A program made the translations under genes and the position numbers. Positions 23,177 through 35,579 of a DNA stretch of 64,000 bases are shown here, in pieces. Numbering within the stretch: position 1 is the first letter of the stretch; every line of letters begins with the position of its first letter. The notes beneath the pieces are model-generated. The model did no database searches and was not told the origin of the DNA. It saw nothing but the letters and a program-made list of their open reading frames with translations. Where the stretch lies: positions 1,426,001 through 1,490,000 of the forward strand of contig CANUEZ040000071.1 in the NCBI GenBank assembly GCA_948099385.1, given 5' to 3'. Source of the DNA: Fasciola hepatica (lineage: Eukaryota; Platyhelminthes; Trematoda; Plagiorchiida; Fasciolidae).

Positions 23177-25143
23177 GTAAGCTATAGTTGAATTTTGGTT
23201 ATATCACACGGGTCATTAGGATCTCATTGCCAGATATCCCGTGGAATGATTGATACACAATTAGAACATCGGCATTCATGTGAATGATTTACTAGAATGG
23301 ACGATGTGTGAATTATTTACTGAAAATGTCATATTCCTGATTCAACCCTCAGGCATGCAGTTACGCAATGAACTACTTCAGGAGGAAATTGCTGTTCCCT
23401 AAAACAGCATTTATTGGTATTTGTTACCTTTGTTGTTTTTCCAATTAAAATTTCTAGTTACAGTGACGTGCTTTTAATACAACGGATCCTTCAAAACATG
23501 TGTCACTTGTTTCTAAATTGTGTGCGCACACTGAAAATCAAGCATGGAAAGTTGTGTGCCTGAAGTCTATCTACCTAGGTGATCGTCGTTCTGAGTGACC
23601 GGAAACCGAAGTTCTTGAAATATGATTCACAAAAACCATGGATTCGAAGGTCCGAAAACAGTTTAAGAGATTGCATATGTTATTAGTAGTTATTCCGAAA
23701 GAGTAAATTTACTAGGTTTTAGTACCCATACAGAACAGGTACTGATTGCCTGCCTAAATGCAAATATATTGGTCCCCTTCCCTCATAGCGTGCAAGCCGA
23801 TGATTGTAATATCGTCCCTGCAAAAAAAATCGTTTTCATTGGCTATCTCGCTCCCTAAATGTAATACCTCTCAGCAAGAAACAGTCTGAAAGATCCAGAA
23901 TATTGTTTCCTGGTGATGGGGTGATGTACTATTCAAAGGCTGATATATATTTCTATTTCATTCGTTAATAATCACTGAATGCACACTCCACTTGCACACA
24001 TTTTGGTTGAATAGATATTTGATAAGCTTCAGAATTTTACTTCCTTCAATTTTCCACCGATGTTCTAGTGGAAGACACGACCAGAGTATACATGTAATAC
24101 TAAGAAATTACGAAAGTTTGCAGTTTAGATGATGAAAGCAAGTATACAAAAACACGTAGATTTTCCATTGTGTTCGAAGGCGAACGTAGTCCTATTTCAT
24201 CGCAGTAGGTCAAGCGTAGCCCCGTATTCCCGCACTCCACAATCCTCCTTTAGCCGAGTCACCGTCCAATATATGTTCACCAAGTTGTACAGAATTATCA
24301 ATAGAACTTAGAATATGACCCCTGTAGCATTGAGCTCAGAGCCCAAAACATCGAGGAAAAACAACCACGCCTGCTTTTGTTGTATCACTTTTGTGTAGTT
24401 ATACCTGAAGTTATTTTTTGTCCAAAACCGAAAGATTCATCAGTTTCAGTTTGGACTGTGCGCCGGAAAACGATGGTGCAGTTTTGAAACGAGAAATTTT
24501 AGTCCTTCCTGCGGGTGTATTTTGTTTCATGCTCCATTGAAAAGGTAAGAATGTTGTGATTCTAAAACACGTGTCTGAATGCCACGACCAAACACATTTC
24601 ATATTCGCAATTATTCTGAGCCACTAGCTGTGAGTAATCCATGAAAATCACGTAAATGAGCAAGCGATGATTGTACATACAATCTGCATGACAAATCACG
24701 GCCGTCCGGCGCGTTGCCAAACAGGATTTCTTCAGTTATTCTTATGAGATAAACGATGCACGCTCTAGCACAACGTCTTTGTGCACGGGTCGGCAAATTA
24801 TACAAGGTGAGTTCTGTTATTCATCCGAGCATTGGTGAAACTACCCAATAGTCCAGGCGCTATTGAAGACAGACTCATATCAAAAAATGTTTGTGTACAT
24901 TCCAGTTTGAAATCTTCTATGCACCTGAGGATGAATTATTTTTATTATTTGATTCCTATAAGAGTAGCATTTGGTCTTCCCTAGATTTATGTTGTCAAAT
25001 GGACGATTTCTTCCGGGATTGAAAGTTTCGTATTTTCACCAAACTTCGGTTCACCAATGAGGTGGCCATGGTCATTGATTTGTTTGTAATACATTAAATG
25101 GCAAACTCACCCATCCTCAGTTGTCACACACTTTTCTTTCCAG

Positions 25144-25247
25144 AAATGAAACTGAACTTCTTATTCCATCTTTGATGCAAAACTATACTCAACGAGAGCC
25201 CAACGAAAGTTGTTCACGAATGCCTCCGTGCTCGATTTTTGCACCCG
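25144..25247 (+). CDS. Candidate internal exon, unknown gene
   Basis: One of the cleanest exon candidates in the window. A strong pyrimidine-rich acceptor (acacttttctttccag, ending 25143) precedes 104 open bases that end at donor cccg|gtgagc (25248). It enters in phase 2 and leaves in phase 1. The peptide carries two possible N-glycosylation sequons (NET, NYT) and three Cys, which would suit a secreted or membrane ectodomain. A strong donor (acaag|gtgagt) at 24807 ends a short open stretch whose phase would fit, making a 337-bp intron. No family is recognised. Confidence 0.35.
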
Positions 25248-26767
25248 GTGAGCTGTACAGATGGGGATCGGTTGTACCATTAGTGTCCATAGTTCATTTG
25301 TAGGGTAATATGCAGTTAAGCAATTCGGTGGCTGAATTTCAGATTTTGTACTTTACCGAAGGGCAGCATTTCCTATCTTATTCAAGGAGAATATTTGATC
25401 CCAATTCCCCTCACGTCGTTAAACAATTCCCTTGAAGCTGCAGTGACAAATACTCAGCCATAACTGATTGGGATCTTGGTGAACGAATGGATGTCAATGA
25501 GAAACCCAAGCTCGTCGATGGCGAACATATCATGAGTTTCGTCATTGAATTATCTTGAGTTGAGCGTTCCCAGTCACGGCATTTTACCGAAACCCAAAGA
25601 TTCGTTGGGATTCATTCAATCCCATTTTCCGTCCGCGACCCCCGATCGATAAGATCATGACGCGTCAGACTATCCACTCATCGACTGCCATTCGATCGCA
25701 CACATTCACGGTCATTTATGATTTACTCATTGGTGTTTGGCTCAAACAATGTCAAGGGCAATCCAACCGTTTTGCAAACACGCGCGCACGAACACGCACA
25801 CACAAATAGACGTCCACAAATTTTGAGTCCAGCTTTCTCATGCACATGTAACTGACATATGACAAAAATAGGCGATACATGTCACAAAAATGACTCGGTG
25901 TCCTGTCGTTTCCTCGATTTAAATGGCTGAGTATAAAAAGAAAATGAATTCCACCACAGTCTTTTTGATCAGTTTGGGATCCAAGACAACCAGTTTATTG
26001 ATAACGGGACCAAGTTCACCTCCACTGAGTTTATTCCAATGGAACTGACCGTGTTCGCAGTGCAGTTTATCGCTCTCAATCAAACTGTCAGGCATGATGT
26101 TATGTATACACACTGAAGTGGGATTTCAAAAAGTTGCAAATGGAAGGAAGTCTACAATGGATGCTTGACAACTTTCGGATAACAAAACGCTCAATTCCCA
26201 ACACTAACAAACGTTTTCGTTGGCAGACGCATGCGAATATAGTTAGACGCCATGTTTTCCACGGTCACACGAACCCTGCAAAACGATCAAATAAGAAGGC
26301 GCTTCAACAGATATCACTTGGCATGGCCACATAGTTTCTCCAAAGGTGGTCGTGATTACGCTCTTCATTTTCATCATAACTGAAGGCAGTCAACACTAGG
26401 AGTAACTGTGAGCCTACTAGGGAATGTGATCCGCTGGTGATCCGTTGGACAACGATGCAGCCGTACGACATGCCAATCAGTTCGGGAATAGTCATGACGC
26501 GGTAGCGGTATTTGAAAAGAACGAGGTAGAACTTCCACTACATGTACTTTTCGTCACCTTTGTATTACCGGTGGCACAAAAAGCGGCCTCTTCTGGGTCA
26601 CCGAGGTCTGACTGTTTTACCGAACGAAAACAATCAGTACACTCTCAGCTCCCCAAATAGACTTTCCATCGATCCTCATGAGAAGTCCTACGAGTCAGTT
26701 TCTATTTGCGAGGTGATATGAATGGGCAATCAACTGATATTATGCGCGTGTACACACACCCCTCCAG

Positions 26768-26788
26768 ACACACACACACACACACACA
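26768..26788. repeat. (AC)n microsatellite
   Basis: Twenty-one bases of alternating AC. Confidence 0.9.
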
Positions 26789-29700
26789 AAAGCCTGCTTC
26801 TGTGTATCAAAATGTGACTGGTTAATCATAAATTTGAAGTGGCGTAGTAACAATATATAGGGGAGCGGAATTGCTGTTGTACGGTGGTTGGGAAAAGCAC
26901 CAGTGAAACGATGAACATGAGGTTATGGGATTATCCATTTTCGGTTTCAACCAAAGTGTGAGCACTCTGGTCACGATGAGTTCGAGGGTCAACCTCAGAT
27001 CGCCGTCATGGCGGTTTGAGAGCTTTAATCAAAAAGGTTTTGAGAACGCAGGGATTGACTGAGTAATTTGGTCGTTACAGTCTCTGTCGCTGCTAGACTT
27101 CTGACGCATTTGTTGGAACTTTGTACATTATTTTGAGCAAGCCATCATTTACTTTTGCCCATTATCCACAAGGTATACCACAATTACACTCGTAATGGAT
27201 TTTGTTTCCCGTCTTCAGCCAAGCTGGTTTAAGCCCTTTGATCTTTTGTGGTATTTGCCATTTTTCCCTGCCTATATGGCTTGCCAAACATGAAAAAACG
27301 ATGCTCAATAAAATAGCTTTGATCAGGAATCTTGGCAAAATATTTGAAAATGTTCCCTCTGACTATTGGCAATATATTCCTTGTGTATTCAGAACTAGAA
27401 AAATGGTTTGTGGTAGATCCTAAACAGCAACACATTTGTCGGAGATGATTGGCTATTTCAACTGGTCGCATTCACTGCGAAACGAAATTTGATTTCCGTG
27501 ACCAAAGGGTGGCCAGGGTGAAGGAAGACGACAGTGCAATCTTGAAATCTGCCCGTAATTGAACAAACGGATATCATTATGGAACGAGCCATCATTTCGT
27601 GCACAATTCCTCACACTGGACAGAGTTGCTCTTATTTCCTAGCTTCCAGTTTATAATTGCAGTTGCAATATCTAAATAGCATCGTTTTCGGTTTAGCTAA
27701 ATGAAATACCTCTGTAGCAAACGCTAAGCTGTCGGTCTGGTCATGGCACAATAATCCCCAAGACTGAAAACGCAAGGTTATGCTCCAGTAGGGCTCTTTT
27801 ACCAAAGGTACACAAATAATACATAGACACAAGGCGAATCTCCACGGTGATCACTTCGTGGATCAAAAACGTCTCAAACGAAACAAACTCGTTTATATAC
27901 CAAAGGAAATAAATAACTATGTGCAAAAAACTTACAGACCAGTCAGAAAGCGACCTCGCTGATTTCGCACGATCTTGTTGTCAGCTGACTGACTGGATAA
28001 TGGAAACGAATCTTCAGATCACTGGATCGCGTGTGAAAGTATAAGAATCCCTACATAGGATCAATTCCCTATATGACCATTGAGTTTTACGCTAATCAAG
28101 CAACATTGATCGCGAGCAAAGAAGCGTTATTCTCAGCCATTGTGGAACGGAATAGAACAGAAAGCAATTACTGTACAAAATAATATATGCATTATATGAA
28201 TTACGGTAATAGTGTGCGTTACTTTGGGTTGGTTAGGCCGAGGAAGATGCAAATCCCACAGTAAATAAAACCAAATCTTTAGACTGGATGGGGAGTAGAT
28301 GCATGTTCATTATCACCATTGTACAGATCAGGAAGTAAAGATACCTGTACGAATCTCACCGGCAATCTATCACGTGACAATGCATATGTAGCCTGAGTCT
28401 GTCGTTTGACAAGATAATGAAGTGTAGAATACAATGTTAATGTTCATCAGACTGGTTTTATCGGTGCATACTAAATTTATTAGTTCCGGACGCTGAAAAG
28501 AAGGCGAATAATTTTGGATCAATCCATCATAAGCCAATGACAATTTTGTTCGATTTTGTTCCTGTTTAGCTTATTTCAACATATGAAGCCCACAGTATTC
28601 CATGTGAGGTTGCATGTGTTTCATCTGAAATGGGAAAAGCAAGAAAAACCCCATTAGTCAAAGCTCAGTAGTTGTCGCATCAGGTTTTCACAGAAACTTT
28701 GGTCGAATTTTCACATAGTGTTCTACTACCTGACAACTATATTATAAGTGGTAGTCAAACGTTGTGTCTTTTGACTGCTAAATCGCATCCACTTGGTCGT
28801 TCTTTTATTGCTAACTGGATAGTGATTGCTAAAATAACTTGTAAATAGCAAAGATCGACTGTTTTATTAAAAATGTTTTATGCATGCATACTGTTGCACT
28901 ATGGCACGTCCAGAATAATAAGTCGTATTTTGATGAGTTATCAGTGTCATTCGTCGCCAGTTATCGTGTATTTTACAATTCCATTTACTACGCACAATGA
29001 ACAATGCTCCCAGTAATAGCAAGTGGAATTTTCAATTTATCACCGTTTCATCTTGTGACCCAACCGTCGGAAGATTGAACACATTCAACGTGCAAGGGGC
29101 CAAGGGTTAATGGAACTGTCGTATGCAAGGACCAGTGATCGATTTGAAAACAGCAAAGGGAATAAAACTCCATGTCCAAAAGGCTCATTATGTGCATCAG
29201 CACGATCTTACACTTTTATTGATGAAACATCATTTCACCGCCTACCGCTAACTACAACAATACAAGTTGATAATCGGAGGTCATGTGGATGTAACCAGAA
29301 ATGTAATCGCTTCGGTGTAATTAAATGTAACTCGGGTAGGAACAGTCAAAGATCTTGGTGTGGATTCCTTCAAAATTGAGATAACAAGTGAAGACGTTTT
29401 AGCTGCAGGTGATTGGTTATCTTCCACCATTCCTATAATGCAGATTGACTGCAATTTGAAAATCGGAAGCATATTTGTTTAACAAAGGTTCCGAACAAAC
29501 GCAGATAGTAGATACGAACATCTAACAACCTGGAAGAAGGATGTTTGCGGTCAGCTATGTGTTTCTGCTAAACAGCGTGTTTCTGTCTAATTAAATCGAC
29601 GTAGCGACCTACTTTCAAAAACCCAGAAGATGTCTACCGGATTCCCGAAGAGTCATATCTGTGACTTTTATTTCGATGAATGTTGAGGGTAATGCGCTTG

Positions 29701-30740
29701 ATGATGAGGTAAAATTACTTAACACAGAAACACATCGACTGGGTCAATAGCAAGAGCATTTGAAATATATATATATAAATATATAACTATGAGGTGCAAA
29801 CATTTCGGTAACTTATACTGAAAATGTACGCAAACTTGGCAGTAAATCCTTACCATTGTATTCAGTATCACTATTTATTCACCTTTTGCTCCAATGAACT
29901 GGGAGAGTTTGTTGACCTAACCTTCTCCATGTTGTTTATTATTAGCCTTTTGGTTTCTGCGCTAGTTCAATGATTCAATTGTGTGGGCACTCGTATTCGA
30001 GCCCCACTCATGTCGCGTGTTTTGTTACACAAAAATCTGCAAACACATCGCATGTAAAACCAGTCTTTCAATTGGTTCTCCTTGATGACCGAAATGTTGA
30101 CAGCCTACCAACGATTACGACCACACTATGTTATCGAACGGTAGAAAAATTTACCATGCTTTGTTTGTGACGGCATCGCTCTCTCGTCTCCCGCCTGAGT
30201 CACATAATTCGAACCACGCGTTTCACACTATCAAATCATCTGTTAAGAAAAACCAATTCTGACTGATCGTATCACCAAACTTCCATTTCTTGAGAGCGCC
30301 GTGCTTATGTAGTGATAAGATAGGAATTAATGGTCAAACTGAACTCACACTGATAACCACTTCTAGCTCCACTCCTAATGACCAATGTGAAGGATAGCGA
30401 ACACTGTTACAACTCAACTGGATCACAATCACCGCTGCATGTACTGAGTGTACAGACCAACTATGAATCTTGCGTGAGTGCCACACTTACAGCATGCCAC
30501 TTACTCGGGTTGCCATATTCAGTCTGCTATTGACACTGACTTATTCTTAGCTCTTGATCCCTACAGTTCCAACAAGTGAGCCGGAGCTGTATCCCTCTCC
30601 CTGCATTCTCGAGCACATCGTTTTATAGTTTGCTTGTTTATTCCTTTGTCGACCGGACGATCAGGCACTTGTCCGAACGTGTTCGTGAACACCATCCGCC
30701 TTCGTTGAGCACTCGACTATTCTTCAGTGTATTCAATTCC

Positions 30741-30742
<2 letters not shown>

Positions 30743-30778
<36 letters not shown>
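30743..30778. repeat. (AC)n microsatellite
   Basis: Thirty-six bases of alternating AC. The poly Thr-His stretch in the overlapping 92-codon frame comes from it. Confidence 0.95.
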
Positions 30779-30782
<4 letters not shown>

Positions 30783-31572
30783 GTGCACAGACAGACTTCG
30801 ATGATCATTCCTCTTCTTTGTTTCGAGTCATATTTGTTTTATGCATTGCTATGAACACGAATAACTGAAGATGAGCATGGGCGCCATACTGTTTTGCTCT
30901 CAACGTACTCCTTCTTAATGGTAATTCACTCATTTTTTTCGAGCCAAATTAATCGACTTTGTCATCTACTCACATGGCAGTGAGAAGGCAGACTTGGTCT
31001 AAAGAAAAACGCGTTCATCACAAATGTAAACTATCAGACATTTACAAGAAAGCACCGTACATGCTTGAGAACGCGTCAAAAGAGTCAGCTGACTACTGGT
31101 CGATACGCGCACGACGTAAACGAGCATAGATGGCGGAACAAAAGTGAGGGAAATTCAAACTGATAGAGCGCTCAAACTGGGCCAGTCCTCCATGGCTTAG
31201 GAATCAATGCACGATCTACAGCTAAAACCTGTGTTGTGCATATTTATCAGACTTAGCAGAATAGTGTCGTTTAATACTGACCACATGGTTTCGAAGGAAG
31301 ATTGAATAGTATTATTGTTTGGACCCTTGTATTCTTGCCTCTTTTGTGTCATACGTTCGGTTTCATGATAAGTCATATCATTTCTTTGTAGTGTAATCGC
31401 TCTCCCTTCTCATGGACTTCCCAATGATTCATTCACCCCGTTTCATACCACCAAAATGCCCGGATTCGACTGGTATTATTACCGTTCATCCCTTTGTTAG
31501 TCAATAAGAATAGAATTATTGCAAGCTCCGATATACAATTAGTTTTTGTGTTCGCCTGTTGGTGGTGAACAG

Positions 31573-31643
31573 TGAACTTGCCAAGATTTCTAAAGTGCAA
31601 TCAAGGGATAATCAGTGGACAAACGAGAACTTGTTGATCATAG
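31573..31643 (+). CDS. Candidate internal exon, unknown gene
   Basis: A gaacag acceptor at 31572 and a consensus donor atag|gtaagt at 31644 bound 71 open bases (phase 2 in, phase 1 out). The peptide is polar (motif KISKVQSRDNQWTNENLL). It could belong with the exon pair about 1 kb downstream, although the phases would require an exon in between. The polypyrimidine tract is poor. Confidence 0.22.
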
Positions 31644-32439
31644 GTAAGTCAGCCAATGGTGTAAGGTTGTGGAATTATTATCGGTTTGTGTTCAACCACT
31701 GTTTGAGTAGAGTCGCATTCCGTCATACAAATGAACTGATTAGCGATTTTTGGGGCATGCAAATTTATGAAGCTCTCCGAGTGATCGTGAAATATTAGTC
31801 TTCTAGGGGTTTGCTCTATACGCAATTTGGCGGTCATATACGGCCGGCTTTATGCGGAGCTCTATTAGAAAAGTGTTCTAACCAAACCGCATAAGTAAGC
31901 AACCAGGGAGAAACTAGAGCATTTTATATAAAATGCGTTCCATGTTGAATTCAAAGATACTTAAACCCGTACTGACTGAATGGAAAAACATATAACTGCG
32001 TAAAAATGATATACGTTGAAATAAAAGTGTCACCAAGATGACTTTTTAAAGAAGACACTGGATATTATGATTGGTTAACCCTTGTTCGACCTTGCGTGAA
32101 GAATTGCCTAATAATGCTGGGTCTATGAAGCTTAACGTCATCATACTACCAGTGCTTTTATGGGTTTCTCCTTCAAACTCAATCAGGGTACATCGATTTC
32201 TGATTGTAAATTTGCCTTGAGAAACGTTACTCACGGTAACCGAAACGTCGGTGTATTGCCTCAACCAACAAAGCTGTTTTAATAACAATATAAATTTCAC
32301 AGGATATATTGTCTTCGTATCAAAGAACAGCTTTTACGTGATGTGGTTCATCATGCAATGCGAACCCTGTAGTCAGTATTTTGAATCTCGAGAGCACTGT
32401 ACAGCTGTTCCACCTTCGTTATGAATCATTCGGAGTGTG

Positions 32440-32515
32440 TATCCACTGAGCTCCCACTGGGATTCAAACGTGTGGTGAACGACTCAAAGCCGAACACCTA
32501 GTCAGCGGACTATCC
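32440..32515 (-). repeat. tRNA-derived SINE-like fragment, copy 2
   Basis: On the minus strand an A-box-like TAGTCCGCTGA is followed after about 32 bp by the B-box-like GTTTGAATCCC. The 3' flank (gggagctcagtgg) resembles that of the copy at 44.6 kb (gtggctcggtg), so similarity extends past the tRNA-like head. Confidence 0.4.
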
Positions 32516-32589
32516 GGAATAAACTTTAACGGTATTTGGCCCTCCATTCGTCACTGAATTTCAACAGTGACATTATTTTCCTCGCACAG

Positions 32590-32637
32590 TGAACCACTCC
32601 AAAGCTGGACGACTTTCGTGTGGGGACCCACGTCAAA
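32590..32637 (+). CDS. Candidate exon A of a two-exon unit
   Basis: An acceptor with a good pyrimidine tract (cattattttcctcgcacag) precedes 48 open bases ending at a consensus donor, caaa|gtaagt. It enters and leaves in phase 2, matching the entry phase of the next candidate 72 bp downstream. The peptide contains QSWTTFVWGP. The opposite strand is also open for 94 codons over this stretch, so the coding strand is uncertain. No family is recognised. Confidence 0.3.
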
Positions 32638-32709
32638 GTAAGTGATTCCCTCATAAGAAACCTGGAGAGATAGTCCTGGTGGCCTGATGATTGACTTTTC
32701 GAATAGCAG

Positions 32710-32995
32710 TCGTACACTCCGAGTTCGAGTCTCAGTTTTTGGCTCACTGAATGTACACTGCTTTAGATCTCTAACAAGCAAAATTGAATACCTGTTCAGT
32801 GATTCTACAGTTTTCATTGGTGAGTTGTTCTTCAAACGGCATGAGAAAATATATTGTGTAATGTTTTACTCCCCTGTCGCTAATAATCATCTATGTTTGT
32901 TGTGTCACGTAAGCATGAACGAAGGAAGGTGTGTTCAGAAACAGTTTTTGACAAACTCAAGCGCAAGCCTAATGATTAAAAACGCGAACAGGTGG
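32710..32995 (+). CDS. Candidate exon B of a two-exon unit
   Basis: Follows exon A after a 72-bp gt-ag intron with matching phase 2. It has two possible donors: attg|gtgagt at 32820 and the stronger ggtgg|gtaagt at 32996, with the frame open throughout. The longer version gives 95 codons, a Ser- and Val-rich start and a Cys-containing middle (motif HLCLLCHVSMNEGRC). The phase agreement and three consensus donors are the evidence. No domain is recognised. Confidence 0.3.
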
Positions 32996-33009
32996 GTAAG
33001 TACTTGAGT

Positions 33010-35570
33010 CAGAGTTATATGCGAGCCAGTCTGATCGGGCTACGCATGGTTGATCAACACATGAGATGAGATGATTGACGAGCTCGGTCTGGCACGAGGT
33101 ATGACTAAAGCCAACGCTGCATGTATGTATACGATAGCACGAGTGTTTCCACGTGCCTGAGAAATATCGATTAATTGTGGAAGACAGCCTGTCCACACAC
33201 GTAAATGATTAAGCTAACCATCACCAAATATAATAAAGTTATAAATAATTAATATCAGTGCAGAATTTTGGGCAAAATCGCAGCAAAGGTAATCGATAGT
33301 TTCTCAAGGAGATAATCGGGGGTGAAGAAATTCAAAATCCATCGAGTACATTCAGTGGGTAGGTAGTGCACATCAACGAATAAGGCACACAATTTCAAAT
33401 AAGTCAAGTAAACACTGAAATAGAATAACAGAAGTACTATAGGTTTTTACGGAAGTCTGCTATTGCAAATCTTCAGGTCATCCCCACAGTTGTGGCTTTT
33501 GGGTTCTCATTGGCTTTTAGTGTCCTCTACAAGATTTCCTGTAAGAATGTTTTGCAGTACTACGACTTACAGGTGTCTAGCTATTCCTCTCTCTATGGGC
33601 AAATTTTTATCCGAAGTGATGTCCAAAACCACTGTTTGTTCATTCGAGAAAACAGTTTTCATCTAATGAATGAAAGGTTGATAGGCAGTCCCGTTATTCG
33701 TATGTGTGTTGTCAATGTTGATCACAGAACAATCCTTCCAGTGTTCTGAGGTGAATTGCATGAGACAACCATCTGTTGCTATTTGGAAAGACTTGATCAA
33801 TTTGAGCATTCTCGGAAATCGAAATGAATTTGCGTTAGCCACAATATCATGAATGATACGTAACAAAGCTGTCGAGCCGCAAGATTCTTGTTGGCAAAAT
33901 TAGCTTTGTTGCTTCAGTGAATGTCACAGTCAAGTCAAATGAGTTTCGATGAAATTGAATAACTGTTCACAGAAAGAAGCAGCATACTTCTCTGATCGTC
34001 TGTATCGGCTTTTTCTCCGATAAACCTAACATTTCCAATACTCTGTGGTGTGTCGTTTACCTTTCTGGATGCTTTCGGTTGGTGAACTAGCGTGAGTTAG
34101 AGCAAAAAAGAAGGGAGAAACTGCACTGAAAGAGAAAAACCGTAATTTATTTTGACTAATTCCGGCTGGGACAGAAATATGATTATCACTCTGGAACAAG
34201 TTCAGCAAACATCAGAGTGGTCAGTCGGTAAAAGATTATGTTGATAAAATCAAGAAAATGGTGTGCTGATAACAACGCAGTCGCACTCATAAGCTCCACC
34301 CGATTAGATAACCATTAAAGCCGATAGTAAATCGTTGCACGCATTTGAAGATTATTGGTTAAAGGGTGAATTCCGCACTCAATCGATTTGTAGCAACTGC
34401 ATAAAAACTAGAAGACCTTGTGATGTATCTTGGTGAATGCACTATATTCTGATGTTTCGATCTGTCGAGCGTCTATTGGAGGATCTGTCTTGGAGATGCA
34501 ACCAAGATGTTCAGTAACATTATCATTTGTTACGAAAATTAGTCAATTCAGTTTTCTCCCGTTTTGTCTCTATTTGTGAGCCAGCACATTTCAGGCAGTA
34601 GCTGACGAGATGCTCAATAGTCTGGAAGTAGAACAGGCTAATCAAGATGATGCCACTGCATGTGCTTCGTGAAAGATGAATCAGGATACAATGCTATTTC
34701 CACACATACACCAATTTAGCAAACTTGTTGTATCTGTTAGGTCGGAAGTGTAGAATTTTGAAGATAAACAGTTGATATAGGTGAGATTTCGGACCGAAGA
34801 AAGAGGGTATCAATCGAATCCAAACAGAACTGACCGACTGTATTGGTTCACTCTCCTACCAACCAGGAAGAGTTGCTATCCCCCATATAACTTGTTTATA
34901 TAGAGCTCCAGTTCTGATTTAGATTTCGCAAGTTAGTCACAATTCCTATATGCAATACAACCAGTTACTTAAAGGTAATGGTCAGTGGTCATCGAGTTCA
35001 CTCAAAGCTTGCTGGTTTCCCCGATGAAAATTCAATCAGTTTTGACACTGTTTTGAAACAATTGGCAAATAACCCCAGTAACGTGTGCTTCGGAACTCGG
35101 ATTAGGAGCACAACTTAGGCAAGAGCCTAACCAATTAGACTCAACTCTAAGTGGTTAGACAGGGAAAATAAATTTAAGCCTAAACTCCGAATGTATGTTA
35201 GCCTTCGAGGGAGCACAAAGGAATACTCGGTATTCACTCGAATGTTCTTTAAGGTAAGGTTGGACAGACTTTGACTTCTAATTGTCCGTTAAGTTACTGT
35301 TGAGGAGTAAAAACATGTACCGCCGCCATCAGTGAACAACTATCAGTCATTCTAACTAATTGTGTCACTAGCATCGATAAACCAATGCTGTTTGGACTGT
35401 AAGGTGGTTGTTGATAACAATACAATAATTAATGATGTACGACTGAACCAAGTCCTCATCAGTTATGGCTCGACTCAGGTGCTCCGTGTGAGGCGCTACA
35501 AACTTGACAAGCAGCATCAGTTTATTCATAACAAGTTAGTCCACGTTAATTGGTAATCCACCATCAGGGC
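33010..35570. other. No supported gene
   Basis: AT-rich DNA with frames of up to 85 codons on both strands, none recognisable. A 21-codon ATG segment at 35191-35253 ends in aag|gtaagg, just upstream of the BEL relic, and may be part of it. Confidence 0.4.
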
Positions 35571-35579
35571 CGTGGGATG

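Larger units (their letters stand above)
25300..31570. other. No supported gene
   Basis: AT-rich DNA with short frames on both strands. An acceptor-led open stretch at 27219-27405 (ttcccgtcttcag, then about 62 codons, then gtttgt) and an 89-codon ATG frame at 29110 are the most gene-like pieces. Neither has a recognisable domain. Two (AC)n tracts lie here. Confidence 0.4.
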
